DNA of 29,457 bases from Muribaculaceae bacterium (GTDB lineage: Bacteria; Bacteroidota; Bacteroidia; Bacteroidales; Muribaculaceae): the NCBI GenBank assembly GCA_017545095.1, contig JAFYCU010000295.1, positions 1 to 29,457 of the forward strand. The letters are read 5' to 3'. Within the stretch, counting starts at the first letter, position 1, and every line of letters starts with the position of its first letter. Both the position numbers and the translations under genes were made by a program. The notes below the pieces were generated by a model. The model saw only the letters and a program-made list of their open reading frames with translations. It ran no database searches and was not told the DNA's origin. This document shows positions 23,080-29,457 of the stretch, piece by piece.

Positions 23080-24105
23080 ATGAGTAAACTTAATCGCTTT
23101 TATATTTTAGCCATCTCGCTGCTTACCATGCTGACGAGTTGCGAGAAGGAGATTGACTTCAGCGGTCAATACGACAGCGGATTAGCGGTCTATGCGATTG
23201 CCGTTCCAGGGGATGCGTTCTCGATGAGAATCTCACGGTCGTTCACCGTGAACGACAACCCCACGGTGGTTTTCTCGCTACACAGCGGCTACTACAGCCA
23301 GCTTGACACGCTTTATCAAGCTCAAATCGTCATCAAGAATGCCCGTGTAGAGGTCACAGTGAATGGCGTGGACAAGTATTCCATGCATTATAATCCTGAA
23401 AGCCCTTATCCATACACTTGCGACTATATCCCCAAAGCGGGCGATAAAATCTCGGTTCATGTTTCGGCCGAGGGCTACAACGATGTGAGCGCAAGTGCTA
23501 CGATAGAGCAACCCCAAAAGATTGAAATCCTCAAAACCGAAGTGGTGTATAAAGACCTGGGCGACGACCAGGCCGATGTAGTGGTCAATCCCCTCTCTGG
23601 CGCCACCGACAAATTCGGCGAAGACTCGGTCATGACGCTCACCTTGAAAATGACCGACCCGGCGGGCGAGCGCAACTACTACCGCCTGCGGGTGTGTGGC
23701 GTGGCCGAAAGAACACGTTTCTATTCCAGCGATTTCACAAGCCAGTTCTATGCGCTTTGCGATGTGTACACATCCGACGACATCATCTTCACCGACAACA
23801 TGCTCACGAAGCCTTACGGCCAATGGGCAGAAGGCTTCAGCAATGTGTTCGACGACCACCTGTTCAATGGCCACGACTACACGTTCACCGTGGAGTCGCG
23901 CAAACCCCGTGGCGAGAACCAGCATGTCATCGTTGAGTTGCAAACCATCAGCCAAGACTTGTACTATTTCCTGAAGTCCTATATGCAGTTCCGCATTTCC
24001 ACCGACGATGTTTACATGACCCCCATAGGGCTTTACAGCAACATCAGGGACGGTTGGGGCATTCTCGGCACCCTCAGTTACGACCGCCACATCATCTATT
24101 ATTAA
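23080..24105 (+). CDS. DUF4249 lipoprotein
   Basis: 341 aa. Lipoprotein signal with lipobox LTSC-EKE near residue 21. The mature part shows the DUF4249 pattern: YAIAVPGDAFSMRISRSFTVNDN, an Ig-like strand region (ARVEVTVNGVDKYSM, GDKISVHVSAEGY), and a C-terminal part with NYYRLRVCGV and LQTISQDLYYFLKSY. It starts 4 nt after the TonB receptor, so same operon; the two are very often adjacent and probably act together at the outer membrane. Its stop codon directly abuts a short transposon-like element. Confidence 0.9.
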   Translation: MSKLNRFYILAISLLTMLTSCEKEIDFSGQYDSGLAVYAIAVPGDAFSMRISRSFTVNDNPTVVFSLHSGYYSQLDTLYQAQIVIKNARVEVTVNGVDKYSMHYNPESPYPYTCDYIPKAGDKISVHVSAEGYNDVSASATIEQPQKIEILKTEVVYKDLGDDQADVVVNPLSGATDKFGEDSVMTLTLKMTDPAGERNYYRLRVCGVAERTRFYSSDFTSQFYALCDVYTSDDIIFTDNMLTKPYGQWAEGFSNVFDDHLFNGHDYTFTVESRKPRGENQHVIVELQTISQDLYYFLKSYMQFRISTDDVYMTPIGLYSNIRDGWGILGTLSYDRHIIYY

Positions 24106-24183
24106 GGTAACTACCGCGACGTTGTCCCCATATGACTGGACCGCCTTTCAGGGCTTCGCGGGGACAACAGCCCGATAGTTGCC
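24106..24183. mobile_element. Short MITE-like derivative (78 bp)
   Basis: Inverted ends GGTAACTACCGCGACGTTGT...CCCC and (reverse complement of the right end) GGCAACTATCGGGCTGTTGT...CCCC match the termini of the elements at 1587 and 10466, but only about 30 nt lie between. The first base follows the DUF4249 stop. No 8-bp flanking duplication (ATTATTAA against TCTCGCTT), so it is probably a deletion derivative or older insertion. Confidence 0.7.
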
Positions 24184-24200
24184 TCTCGCTTTTGTCCACA

Positions 24201-24236
24201 AAGTCTTGAGAAATGCTTGCATATCTCAAGACTTTT
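24201..24236 (+). terminator. Terminator of lipoprotein-TonB-DUF4249 operon
   Basis: 11-bp perfect stem AAGTCTTGAGA (24201-24211) with TCTCAAGACTT (24224-24234), 12-nt loop, then TTGA. The rest of the gap to 24386 holds no recognised promoter or riboswitch. Confidence 0.7.
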
Positions 24237-24386
24237 GACGAAATTCGCAAACAAGTTGTGCATAGCAGTGATGTTTGTTGCTTGATTTATTTCAATAAGC
24301 ACCTGATAACCAACAATGTGCATAAACAATTCTAACATTTTTTATCAACCGATTGTTTCCGCCAACGGGTTTAGGATAACGAAATT

Positions 24387-26066
24387 ATGGAAAAAAGAGG
24401 ACATATTGTTGACGTTGTGCGTCGTGAGATTTACGATGGGGTGATAGTAGTGGAGGGCGACAAGATAGCCGATGTGCGACCGTGTGCGCTGCCACCGAGT
24501 GAGAAAGCATATCCGTACTTGATGCCGGGATTTATCGACAGCCACGTGCACATCGAGAGCAGTATGATGGAGCCTCACGAGTTCGCTCGCGTGGCCGTGG
24601 GACACGGCACCATAGGCGTGGTGGCCGACCCGCACGAGATGTGCAATGTGATGGGTGTTGAGGGACTTGACTATATGATTCGCTCGGGACGGCGAGCCAC
24701 GATGAACATCTGCTTTGGTGCGCCAAGCTGCGTCCCGGCCGTTGGCGGTGATATCGAGACAAGCGGTGCCGTGCTCAACGCCGACGACATCGAGCGTCTC
24801 ATGGCACGCGACGACATCGGCTTTCTGGGCGAGATGATGAACTACGTGGGGGCGCTTGCCGGCGACGAGCAAGTGATGAAGAAAATCGCTGCTGCACAGC
24901 GGCACGGCAAACGCGTCGACGGTCACGCACCAGGCCTAACAGGTTCCGAGCGCGACAAATACGTCAGCGCAGGCATCTCAACCGACCACGAGTGCTCGAC
25001 AATCGAGGAAGGACGGGCGTGCATCAAAGCCGGCATGAAGGTGATGATCCGAGAGGGCAGTGCCGCCAAGGACTACGAGCAACTGAAGTCCCTGCTCGGT
25101 GAAAATCCAGGCCATGTGATGCTCTGCACCGACGACTGTCACCCCGATGACCTCGTTCACGGACATATCAACGCCATTGTCAAGCGTGCCATCGCCGACG
25201 GATTTGATCTCTTCGACATACTTCAAGCTGCCTGTGTGAACCCGCAGCGTCACTATCGCCTGAAATGGGGCCTGCTGCAGAAGGGCGATCCTGCCACATT
25301 CATCGAGGTGGACAACATCGGCCCGCATTTCCGCATTCAGCACACATTCGTGTGCGGCGAGGAGGTCTTCAGCTTCAATTCATCGTCGGGGGCCATTCAT
25401 GCACAGACACTCGCGGGCGACGAGGAAGTGGCTTATCCAAACCGCTTCGTGGCTTCGCTCATCACTGGCGAGGACTTACACCTTGACATCGCAAGCGGCT
25501 ACACACTGCACATCATCAACGCCGCCGACGGCAGTCTGCTCACCGGGCATGAGGTGGTGACCATCACCGGCAATCCACTCATCGACGCCAAATATCCCTG
25601 GCCCGAGGTGCAGAAAATTGTCGTGTACAACCGCTACACACCAGGTGCTAAACCCGTTGTGGGTCTTATCCGGGGATTCGGCCTGCGCAATGGAGCCATC
25701 GCGTCGTCGGTGGCTCATGACTGCCACAACATCGTGGCCATAGGGCTGAACGAAGAATATCTGGTGCGTGCCATCAACCGCGTGGTGGAGATGCGTGGCG
25801 GTCAGGTCGTTGTGTCGAAGGACGAGATGCTCGACATTGCCTTGCCCATTGGCGGCCTGATGTCGCCGTTGAGCGGTCACGAGGTGGCTTATCGTTGCCG
25901 CATGATCAACGACATGGTGGAGAAACTGGGATGCACCATGAAGGCCCCGTTCATCACCATGGCGTTCATGTGCCTGCCCGTCATACCCGAGCTGAAAATC
26001 ACCGACCGCTGTCTGTGGGACAGCGCAAAGATGCAGCCAGTCGAGCCGGTGCTGAAAGGCGAGTGA
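24387..26066 (+). CDS. ade: Adenine deaminase
   Basis: 559 aa, amidohydrolase-fold enzyme converting adenine to hypoxanthine and ammonia. Signatures: GFIDSHVHIESS (metal ligands, near residue 50), GHGTIGVVADPHEMCNV, DGHAPGLTG, STDHECSTIEEG and CTDDCHPDDL, followed by the C-terminal Ade domain (NRVVEMRGGQVV, DIALPIGGLMSPLSGHEV). Length and start (MEKRGHIVDVVRREI) fit the AdeC family. Apparently monocistronic; no purine riboswitch seen upstream. Confidence 0.95.
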   Translation: MEKRGHIVDVVRREIYDGVIVVEGDKIADVRPCALPPSEKAYPYLMPGFIDSHVHIESSMMEPHEFARVAVGHGTIGVVADPHEMCNVMGVEGLDYMIRSGRRATMNICFGAPSCVPAVGGDIETSGAVLNADDIERLMARDDIGFLGEMMNYVGALAGDEQVMKKIAAAQRHGKRVDGHAPGLTGSERDKYVSAGISTDHECSTIEEGRACIKAGMKVMIREGSAAKDYEQLKSLLGENPGHVMLCTDDCHPDDLVHGHINAIVKRAIADGFDLFDILQAACVNPQRHYRLKWGLLQKGDPATFIEVDNIGPHFRIQHTFVCGEEVFSFNSSSGAIHAQTLAGDEEVAYPNRFVASLITGEDLHLDIASGYTLHIINAADGSLLTGHEVVTITGNPLIDAKYPWPEVQKIVVYNRYTPGAKPVVGLIRGFGLRNGAIASSVAHDCHNIVAIGLNEEYLVRAINRVVEMRGGQVVVSKDEMLDIALPIGGLMSPLSGHEVAYRCRMINDMVEKLGCTMKAPFITMAFMCLPVIPELKITDRCLWDSAKMQPVEPVLKGE

Positions 26067-26097
26067 GGCCATTGCCGAGGAATCCTGGCTTGGTATA

Positions 26098-26310
26098 GCA
26101 TGTTGGCGACCTGTGCTCGTTGCTCAACTCAAGGAAGTTCTACGTGTAGTCGTCGCGTAATGCCAACATGGCTTGATTCTTCACGTTTTCAGTCAGCGTT
26201 TGGTCATAGTTGCTCTGGCCAAGCAGATAGTTTTCAAACGCCTTGCCCTCAATCTGGTGCATCAGCACATTCTTCGTCCATCCAAAACGTTTGGCAACAA
26301 TCGCGAAGTT
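26098..26310 (-). pseudogene. Fragment of DUF1016/PDDEXK (YhcG-like) gene with internal stop
   Basis: On the minus strand the frame reads NFAIVAKRFGWTKNVLMHQI ... LLGQSNYDQTL ... NQAMLALRDDYT, then TAG (26140-26142), then NFLELSNEH. This is the conserved W-KN-L-HQIE ... LAVKDDYTFDFLEL core of DUF1016-type nucleases. Only ~70 residues of what is normally >300 remain; the stop replaces an expected Phe. Truncated at both ends. Confidence 0.7.
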
Positions 26311-26555
26311 GCCCCCAATTGGGATGAACCTTAGCCCTTACAGCCACATGGATAGTTAAATATTTATAATACATAGATAATCTATTGATTAACACGATGT
26401 TTTGATGTGATTCATTCGGCTTTTCCAGTGTTGTTAATCCTACTGGAAAAAGTGGTTTTTAACGTCTATTCACCAAATTTTGCGAATCCATTAAAATTCT
26501 CAATCGTATTATATAGGGAGAGACATCTATTTGAAACCTATTTAAAATTGCGATT
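26311..26555. other. AT-rich gap with possible terminator
   Basis: No gene supported. A dyad TTTTCCAGT (26421-26429) with ACTGGAAAA (26442-26450) is followed by AGTGGTTTTT, a plausible terminator. The region is clearly richer in A and T than the upstream genes. Confidence 0.5.
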
Positions 26556-26879
26556 ATGAAGAAGAAAAAGACTCCAGAAGAGATTTACGAGCTTGTTGCA
26601 AGCTGCGTGAAAAACGGAGGCCGTCTCGCGCAAATTGCAGATGAGAACGGAAACCTGTTGAATGGTCTGAGAGTGGCGAGACTTGATACCGGTGAAGGCA
26701 AGGTGGTTTTAAAGATTGGCACACCCGACGAAATTTGTAAGGCATTTGGTATAGAAAGACCTTTGGATGACAGTTTCATTGAACACCTCATTAGAGTTAA
26801 GATGCGTTGTGGTGAGGCGTTTACAATTAAAGACAAGTTGGAAGACTCATTGACCGACGAGAATGTTCTTCTGTTATAA
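26556..26879 (+). CDS. Hypothetical protein (107 aa)
   Basis: Lys-rich N-terminus (MKKKKTPEEIYELVASCV), no signal peptide or membrane segment, mixed alpha/beta by composition. Family not recognised. More AT-rich and different in codon use from the housekeeping genes to its left, as are its right-hand neighbours. It stands alone before a 27-nt gap to a relic fused to the next ORF. Confidence 0.6.
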   Translation: MKKKKTPEEIYELVASCVKNGGRLAQIADENGNLLNGLRVARLDTGEGKVVLKIGTPDEICKAFGIERPLDDSFIEHLIRVKMRCGEAFTIKDKLEDSLTDENVLLL

Positions 26880-26887
26880 ACAACTGA

Positions 26888-26968
26888 TTAAAAGAGCCAA
26901 GAACCGAGACCCAAGCCGACCTCAACGGCGACGGCACGGTAGACGACCTAAAAGCAGCCATCAACGTC
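26888..26968 (+). pseudogene. Dockerin-like calcium-loop relic
   Basis: In the frame of the next gene but before its first ATG, the sequence reads TQADLNGDGTVDDLKAAINV. This is the D-x-N-x-D-G-x-V-x-D loop plus helix of a type I dockerin/EF-hand repeat, common at the C-termini of secreted Bacteroidales proteins. It has no start codon of its own; a stop precedes it at 26885-26887. It looks like the tail of a lost gene. Confidence 0.55.
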
Positions 26969-27442
26969 ATGAAACGACAAGTCATCACCCAACTGACAAC
27001 GGCCGAGCGGCTGACCCTGCTGGAGCAAATCCATGCTCCGCAGGGTGAGCGCTCTTGTGTGGAGTTTGCATCGTGTGCCTTGAGCGATATGGAGTTCCTG
27101 TTCGACTTCGAGGAAGTGAACTTGGTGGAGATGAAGTGGCCGCGCGGTGAATGTGAGTGGCATGAGGTGGTGGAGCGCACCAACCTCCTGCTGTCACCCG
27201 AAACGGAGCAGAAGTTCGGACTCGGCATGCCCTACTTCGTGCATGCTGTTTTGCCTCCGAAGTCAATGCTCACACAAGCCTTCATCAGCCGGCTCAAGCA
27301 AGACGAATCCGTCGCGCTGGAGCATTTAGTGACCACAAGCGACACCGATGGCATTACCATTCGCGTCGCCAACATCAAAAACGAAATCGGCAACAAAATC
27401 GCTGATGAAATAGAAAAAGAAAACAGAATTATTAACAGCTAA
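26969..27442 (+). CDS. Hypothetical protein (157 aa)
   Basis: Soluble, acidic; ends in a charged helix (ANIKNEIGNKIADEIEKEN). Family not recognised. Starts at the first ATG (MKRQVITQLTTAERLTLLEQ); that Met is also the last part of a dockerin-like relic, so the true N-terminus could differ. It precedes the PD-(D/E)XK-like gene by 13 nt, suggesting a shared transcript. Confidence 0.58.
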   Translation: MKRQVITQLTTAERLTLLEQIHAPQGERSCVEFASCALSDMEFLFDFEEVNLVEMKWPRGECEWHEVVERTNLLLSPETEQKFGLGMPYFVHAVLPPKSMLTQAFISRLKQDESVALEHLVTTSDTDGITIRVANIKNEIGNKIADEIEKENRIINS

Positions 27443-27455
27443 AAAATTAATTATT

Positions 27456-28154
27456 ATGGATAACATTGGTTATGGCTATGGCAGCGAATGGCATCTTATG
27501 AGATTTATGGCTCGCCATCGCGACCTATTAGAGAAAACCATAAAAAACAAGATCGGAAATGGTGATATTCATTGGCTTGATTTTGGTTTTGATGCTTCTT
27601 TCGCAGGGGATAGTGAATTAAAAGGGTTGTCATTTCCTCTGGATAAGATTCGGAAGAACAATATGATGACTATTCCTGAAGCAACAATGCATTCGATAGA
27701 AAAGGAGTATATTTCAGGTTGGAAAAGAACTCAAAGCTGGGATGCTGTTTTCGTATCCGACAATACCATTTACCTGGTTGAGGCAAAAGCACGCGTTAAT
27801 GAGTTGAAGAAAACAGATAGTAACGCTGGCGACGAGTCTAGAAGAAAAATCTTGAGTCTTTTTAAAAAGTATCTTCCTGGAATTGATGAGGCCAAATGCT
27901 TTGGAGATTACTATCAATTCGCCAATCGTATTGCAACGGCGGCACTATTGTGTTCAAATGGGATTAATTCAAAATGTCTGTACATTTATTTTGAAGATGG
28001 TTTCGAGAAGACTGGTGATAATCAAAACGCTAAAAAGGATGATTTCGTCAAAGCCATAAGAATGGAGCGGGAGGCATTGCGAATCAAGGAAGATGTTTTA
28101 GATAAATATCTTGTCGAGATTTTTATAAATGCCAAGACAGGAGAATCTCTATGA
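27456..28154 (+). CDS. PD-(D/E)XK-like hypothetical protein
   Basis: 232 aa, AT-rich compared with the left half of the window. A nuclease-like core is visible around residues 92-115: SWDAVFVSDNTIYLVEAKARV, with D and the E-x-K pair spaced as in PD-(D/E)XK enzymes. The upstream segment WHLMRFMARHRDLLEKTI is helical and could hold the leading acidic residue. No family name is secure. Its stop overlaps the next start by ATGA (28151-28154). Possibly a restriction- or defence-type protein in a degraded accessory region. Confidence 0.55.
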   Translation: MDNIGYGYGSEWHLMRFMARHRDLLEKTIKNKIGNGDIHWLDFGFDASFAGDSELKGLSFPLDKIRKNNMMTIPEATMHSIEKEYISGWKRTQSWDAVFVSDNTIYLVEAKARVNELKKTDSNAGDESRRKILSLFKKYLPGIDEAKCFGDYYQFANRIATAALLCSNGINSKCLYIYFEDGFEKTGDNQNAKKDDFVKAIRMEREALRIKEDVLDKYLVEIFINAKTGESL

Positions 28155-28387
28155 CCATTCTTAACTTGAGCGACACGCATGGGGCTCATGGCAGGTTGGG
28201 GGCGATGCCCCCGGCCAATGTGCTGGTGCATAGTGGCGACATCAGTCAGAGAGGAACAGAAAAGGAGGTGCTGGAATTGAGCGAAAAGATGCAAGGGGCT
28301 CAAGGCGAAATGATGCCAATCCAATGGAATCGTTACATAAAAATCACCAATAAATTGACGCAAGCAGCGCAAGAAATGATTAACTGA
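28151..28387 (+). pseudogene. Truncated metallophosphoesterase
   Basis: 78 aa. The first ~40 residues, MTILNLSDTHGAHGRL ... VLVHSGDISQRGTEKEVLEL, are the N-terminus of a calcineurin-like metallophosphoesterase with D-x-H and GD metal ligands. The GNHD and later His motifs are missing; the sequence switches to an unrelated tail (MQGAQGEMMPIQWNRYIKIT) and stops. Normal members exceed 180 aa. Probably a deletion or fusion remnant, though still coupled to the previous gene by ATGA. Confidence 0.68.
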
Positions 28388-28440
28388 AACATTCCGTTCG
28401 AGCCCATTTCTAGGCATGTTGTGCTATAAAGACATTTGAA

Positions 28441-28477
28441 AGTAACTGTTTGGGGGCAATTCTCCTGAACAGTTACT
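28441..28477. repeat. Dyad AGTAACTGTT/AACAGTTACT
   Basis: 10-bp perfect stem (28441-28450 with 28468-28477) enclosing 17 nt. It lies between convergent genes and could be a weak bidirectional terminator or element end. Confidence 0.4.
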
Positions 28478-28482
28478 ATGTT

Positions 28483-28599
28483 CTACGCATCCATAATCTT
28501 AATAAGTCCCCGAATAACAGTGTTCGTTCTAAAGAAGTCGGCTTGCATCTTCGCTCCCGTGGGGGACGCTTGATGGGTCACCCAATATCTTTCTGACAT
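28483..28599 (-). CDS. Possible 38-aa ORF downstream of the AlbA/RecG-like gene
   Basis: MSERYWVTHQASPTGAKMQA... ends at TAG 28483-28485. It follows the regulator gene by 7 nt on the same strand. No family recognised; it may be a remnant. Confidence 0.3.
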   Translation of the reverse strand: MSERYWVTHQASPTGAKMQADFFRTNTVIRGLIKIMDA

Positions 28600-28606
28600 T
28601 TTCTGC

Positions 28607-29317
28607 TCATTTAAGAGTTGCCAACACCTCCCAATGCCCATACCGAGGCGAACCCACATATACAATATGCTTTGAACTTGAAAGGGTCTTCATTTCACGT
28701 TTAATAGTTGGTACCGAAACACTTAATATCTCGGCCAACGCTCTCGCTGACAAGTCTGGATTCACACTTAAATGCTTGATGATAAGCAGTTGCCTTTGTG
28801 TCAATTCATTGGTGTCAACGGTATCATCATTGGTATCATCATTGGTATCAATGGCATTGACACCATTGAATATATCTTTAATGGATTTACTCCTTTTTAT
28901 AGTTACCAACAAACCTCCACAATGCTCCTCAAAACATGGCTCTGGAAGGTTGGCTTTACATAGCCCCTCTCGCATCTTGTCTATGCCTCTCCCCCATGTT
29001 TCGATGAAACCGGCAAGGAAGAACACATTTGCTATGTTCTTGTTGCGTGGCTTGGATGTGTGATTTCCCAAGAGTGTGTCAATAGTAAATCCTTCAGGAA
29101 GAGTACCATCATTCCATAACTCAATCCGGTCGTTCCATACCTTCATTTGAATGGCTGCCCCGTTGTAGTCCTTATGAACGATAGCATTGTATATTGCCTC
29201 ACGCAAAGTTGACTCGGGAATTTCCAATGGCTCCTTACGAACCATTCCATCGTAATGGATAGGTGCCAATAGATACTTTGAGCGCAAAATCTTAATGATT
29301 TCATCAGCCATTTGCAA
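28607..29317 (-). pseudogene. 5'-truncated AlbA_2/RecG-like ATP-binding transcriptional regulator
   Basis: 236 aa from TTG 29317. It begins with the internal YLLAPIHYDG ... PESTLREAIYNAIVHKDYNG region (HATPase_c_4-like), IELWNDGTLPEG, FFLAGFIETWGRGIDKM, then an Asp/Asn/Thr repeat (DTNDDTNDDTVDTNE) and a C-terminal winged helix (LTQRQLLIIKHL ... LSVSVPTIKREMKTL). The N-terminal AlbA_2 (Schlafen-like) DNA-binding part of these usually >400-aa proteins is missing, and a stop lies just upstream in frame. Probably inactive, or expressed only as the C-terminal half. Confidence 0.72.
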
Positions 29318-29368
29318 TGGGAACTATATACTTGTTGTCCCTCCAAATAATTTCAGTTAAAAAATCAA

Positions 29369-29405
29369 AATTCCATCGACATCTGAGAGCGATGTCGGTG
29401 GAATT
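29369..29405 (-). terminator. Terminator for a minus-strand gene to the right
   Basis: 15-bp stem (29369-29383 with 29391-29405, one mismatch), 7-nt loop; read on the minus strand it is followed by TTTGATTTTTT. It suggests a gene ending near 29409. Confidence 0.65.
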
Positions 29406-29408
29406 AAA

Positions 29409-29457
29409 TTACTTGTGATTCCATCTTTGGTATATATAAGCGCGTATGTCATTCTGA
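29409..29457 (-). CDS. Possible 3' end of a gene entering from the right
   Basis: Minus-strand frame QNDIRAYIYQRWNHK then TAA at 29409-29411, 4 nt before the terminator stem. Only 15 codons are visible; no family can be given. Confidence 0.35.
   Translation of the reverse strand, partial: QNDIRAYIYQRWNHK

Noticed and set aside
24237..24386. Purine riboswitch in front of adenine deaminase
   Set aside because: No conserved purine-aptamer core or paired loops could be recognised; only AT-rich leader sequence.
26291..26314. Single sequence resembling the MITE terminus (GGCAACAATCGCGAAGTTGC)
   Set aside because: Matches the end closely, but no partner end or flanking duplication is visible, and it reads through as part of the DUF1016 fragment; could be chance or a solo remnant.

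Overview
The window looks like a chromosomal segment of a fairly GC-rich gut Bacteroidales. Four things point there: repeated Bacteroidetes-type promoters (TTTG, 19-20 nt, TAnnTTTG), a TonB-dependent receptor with a DUF4249 lipoprotein, a cmk-ispH pair, and families such as AAA-ATPase-like/DUF1703, DUF3667, DUF4332 and DUF1294. A Muribaculaceae- or Prevotella-like host is plausible, but the sequence alone does not settle genus or family.

Layout. 1-1500: 3' part of an AAA-ATPase-like/PD-(D/E)XK protein, followed by a strong terminator and a 263-bp non-coding transposon-like element with perfect 8-bp target duplications. 1858-4559 (minus): cmk, ispH and ansA, probably one transcript. 4893-6666: a glycine-zipper/PQ-repeat protein, a TerB-like protein and a DUF4332 helix-hairpin-helix protein. 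6949-9341: a succinate/acetate CoA-transferase and a GYF_2-repeat-CD225 membrane protein. 9425-10126 (minus): a secreted Cys/His-rich protein with ten 13-residue repeats. 10458-10676: a second copy of the transposon-like element. 10878-11570: rpsO and a DUF1294 protein.

The standout region is 11728-17811, a six-gene same-strand cluster that resembles a bacterial ubiquitin-like conjugation/deconjugation system. Its order is: JAMM (JAB) isopeptidase with a C-terminal E2/RWD-like region lacking the catalytic Cys; an E2-like protein with a candidate catalytic Cys; a 62-aa single-pass membrane protein; a 59-aa acidic protein; a ThiF/E1-like adenylating enzyme; and a ClpB-like two-ring AAA+ unfoldase whose first pore loop lacks the usual aromatic residue. 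The two tiny proteins share a (D/N)PxTGEF motif. No cyclase, toxin or classical beta-grasp ubiquitin is visible. A reasonable model (inference) is that E1, E2 and JAB attach and remove a small protein or act on a target, and the unfoldase remodels the product.

17812-18767 is almost a kilobase without a convincing gene. It holds a consensus promoter, a possible structured RNA and several large inverted repeats. 18768-19742 encodes a DUF3667 membrane protein. 20059-24105 is a tight lipoprotein/TonB receptor/DUF4249 operon, and 24387-26066 is adenine deaminase. From 26067 to the end the window is a patchwork of remnants and AT-richer accessory genes: a DUF1016 fragment with an internal stop, a dockerin-like calcium-loop relic, a PD-(D/E)XK-like protein, a truncated metallophosphoesterase, and a 5'-truncated AlbA/RecG-like regulator. 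This suggests repeated insertion and deletion.
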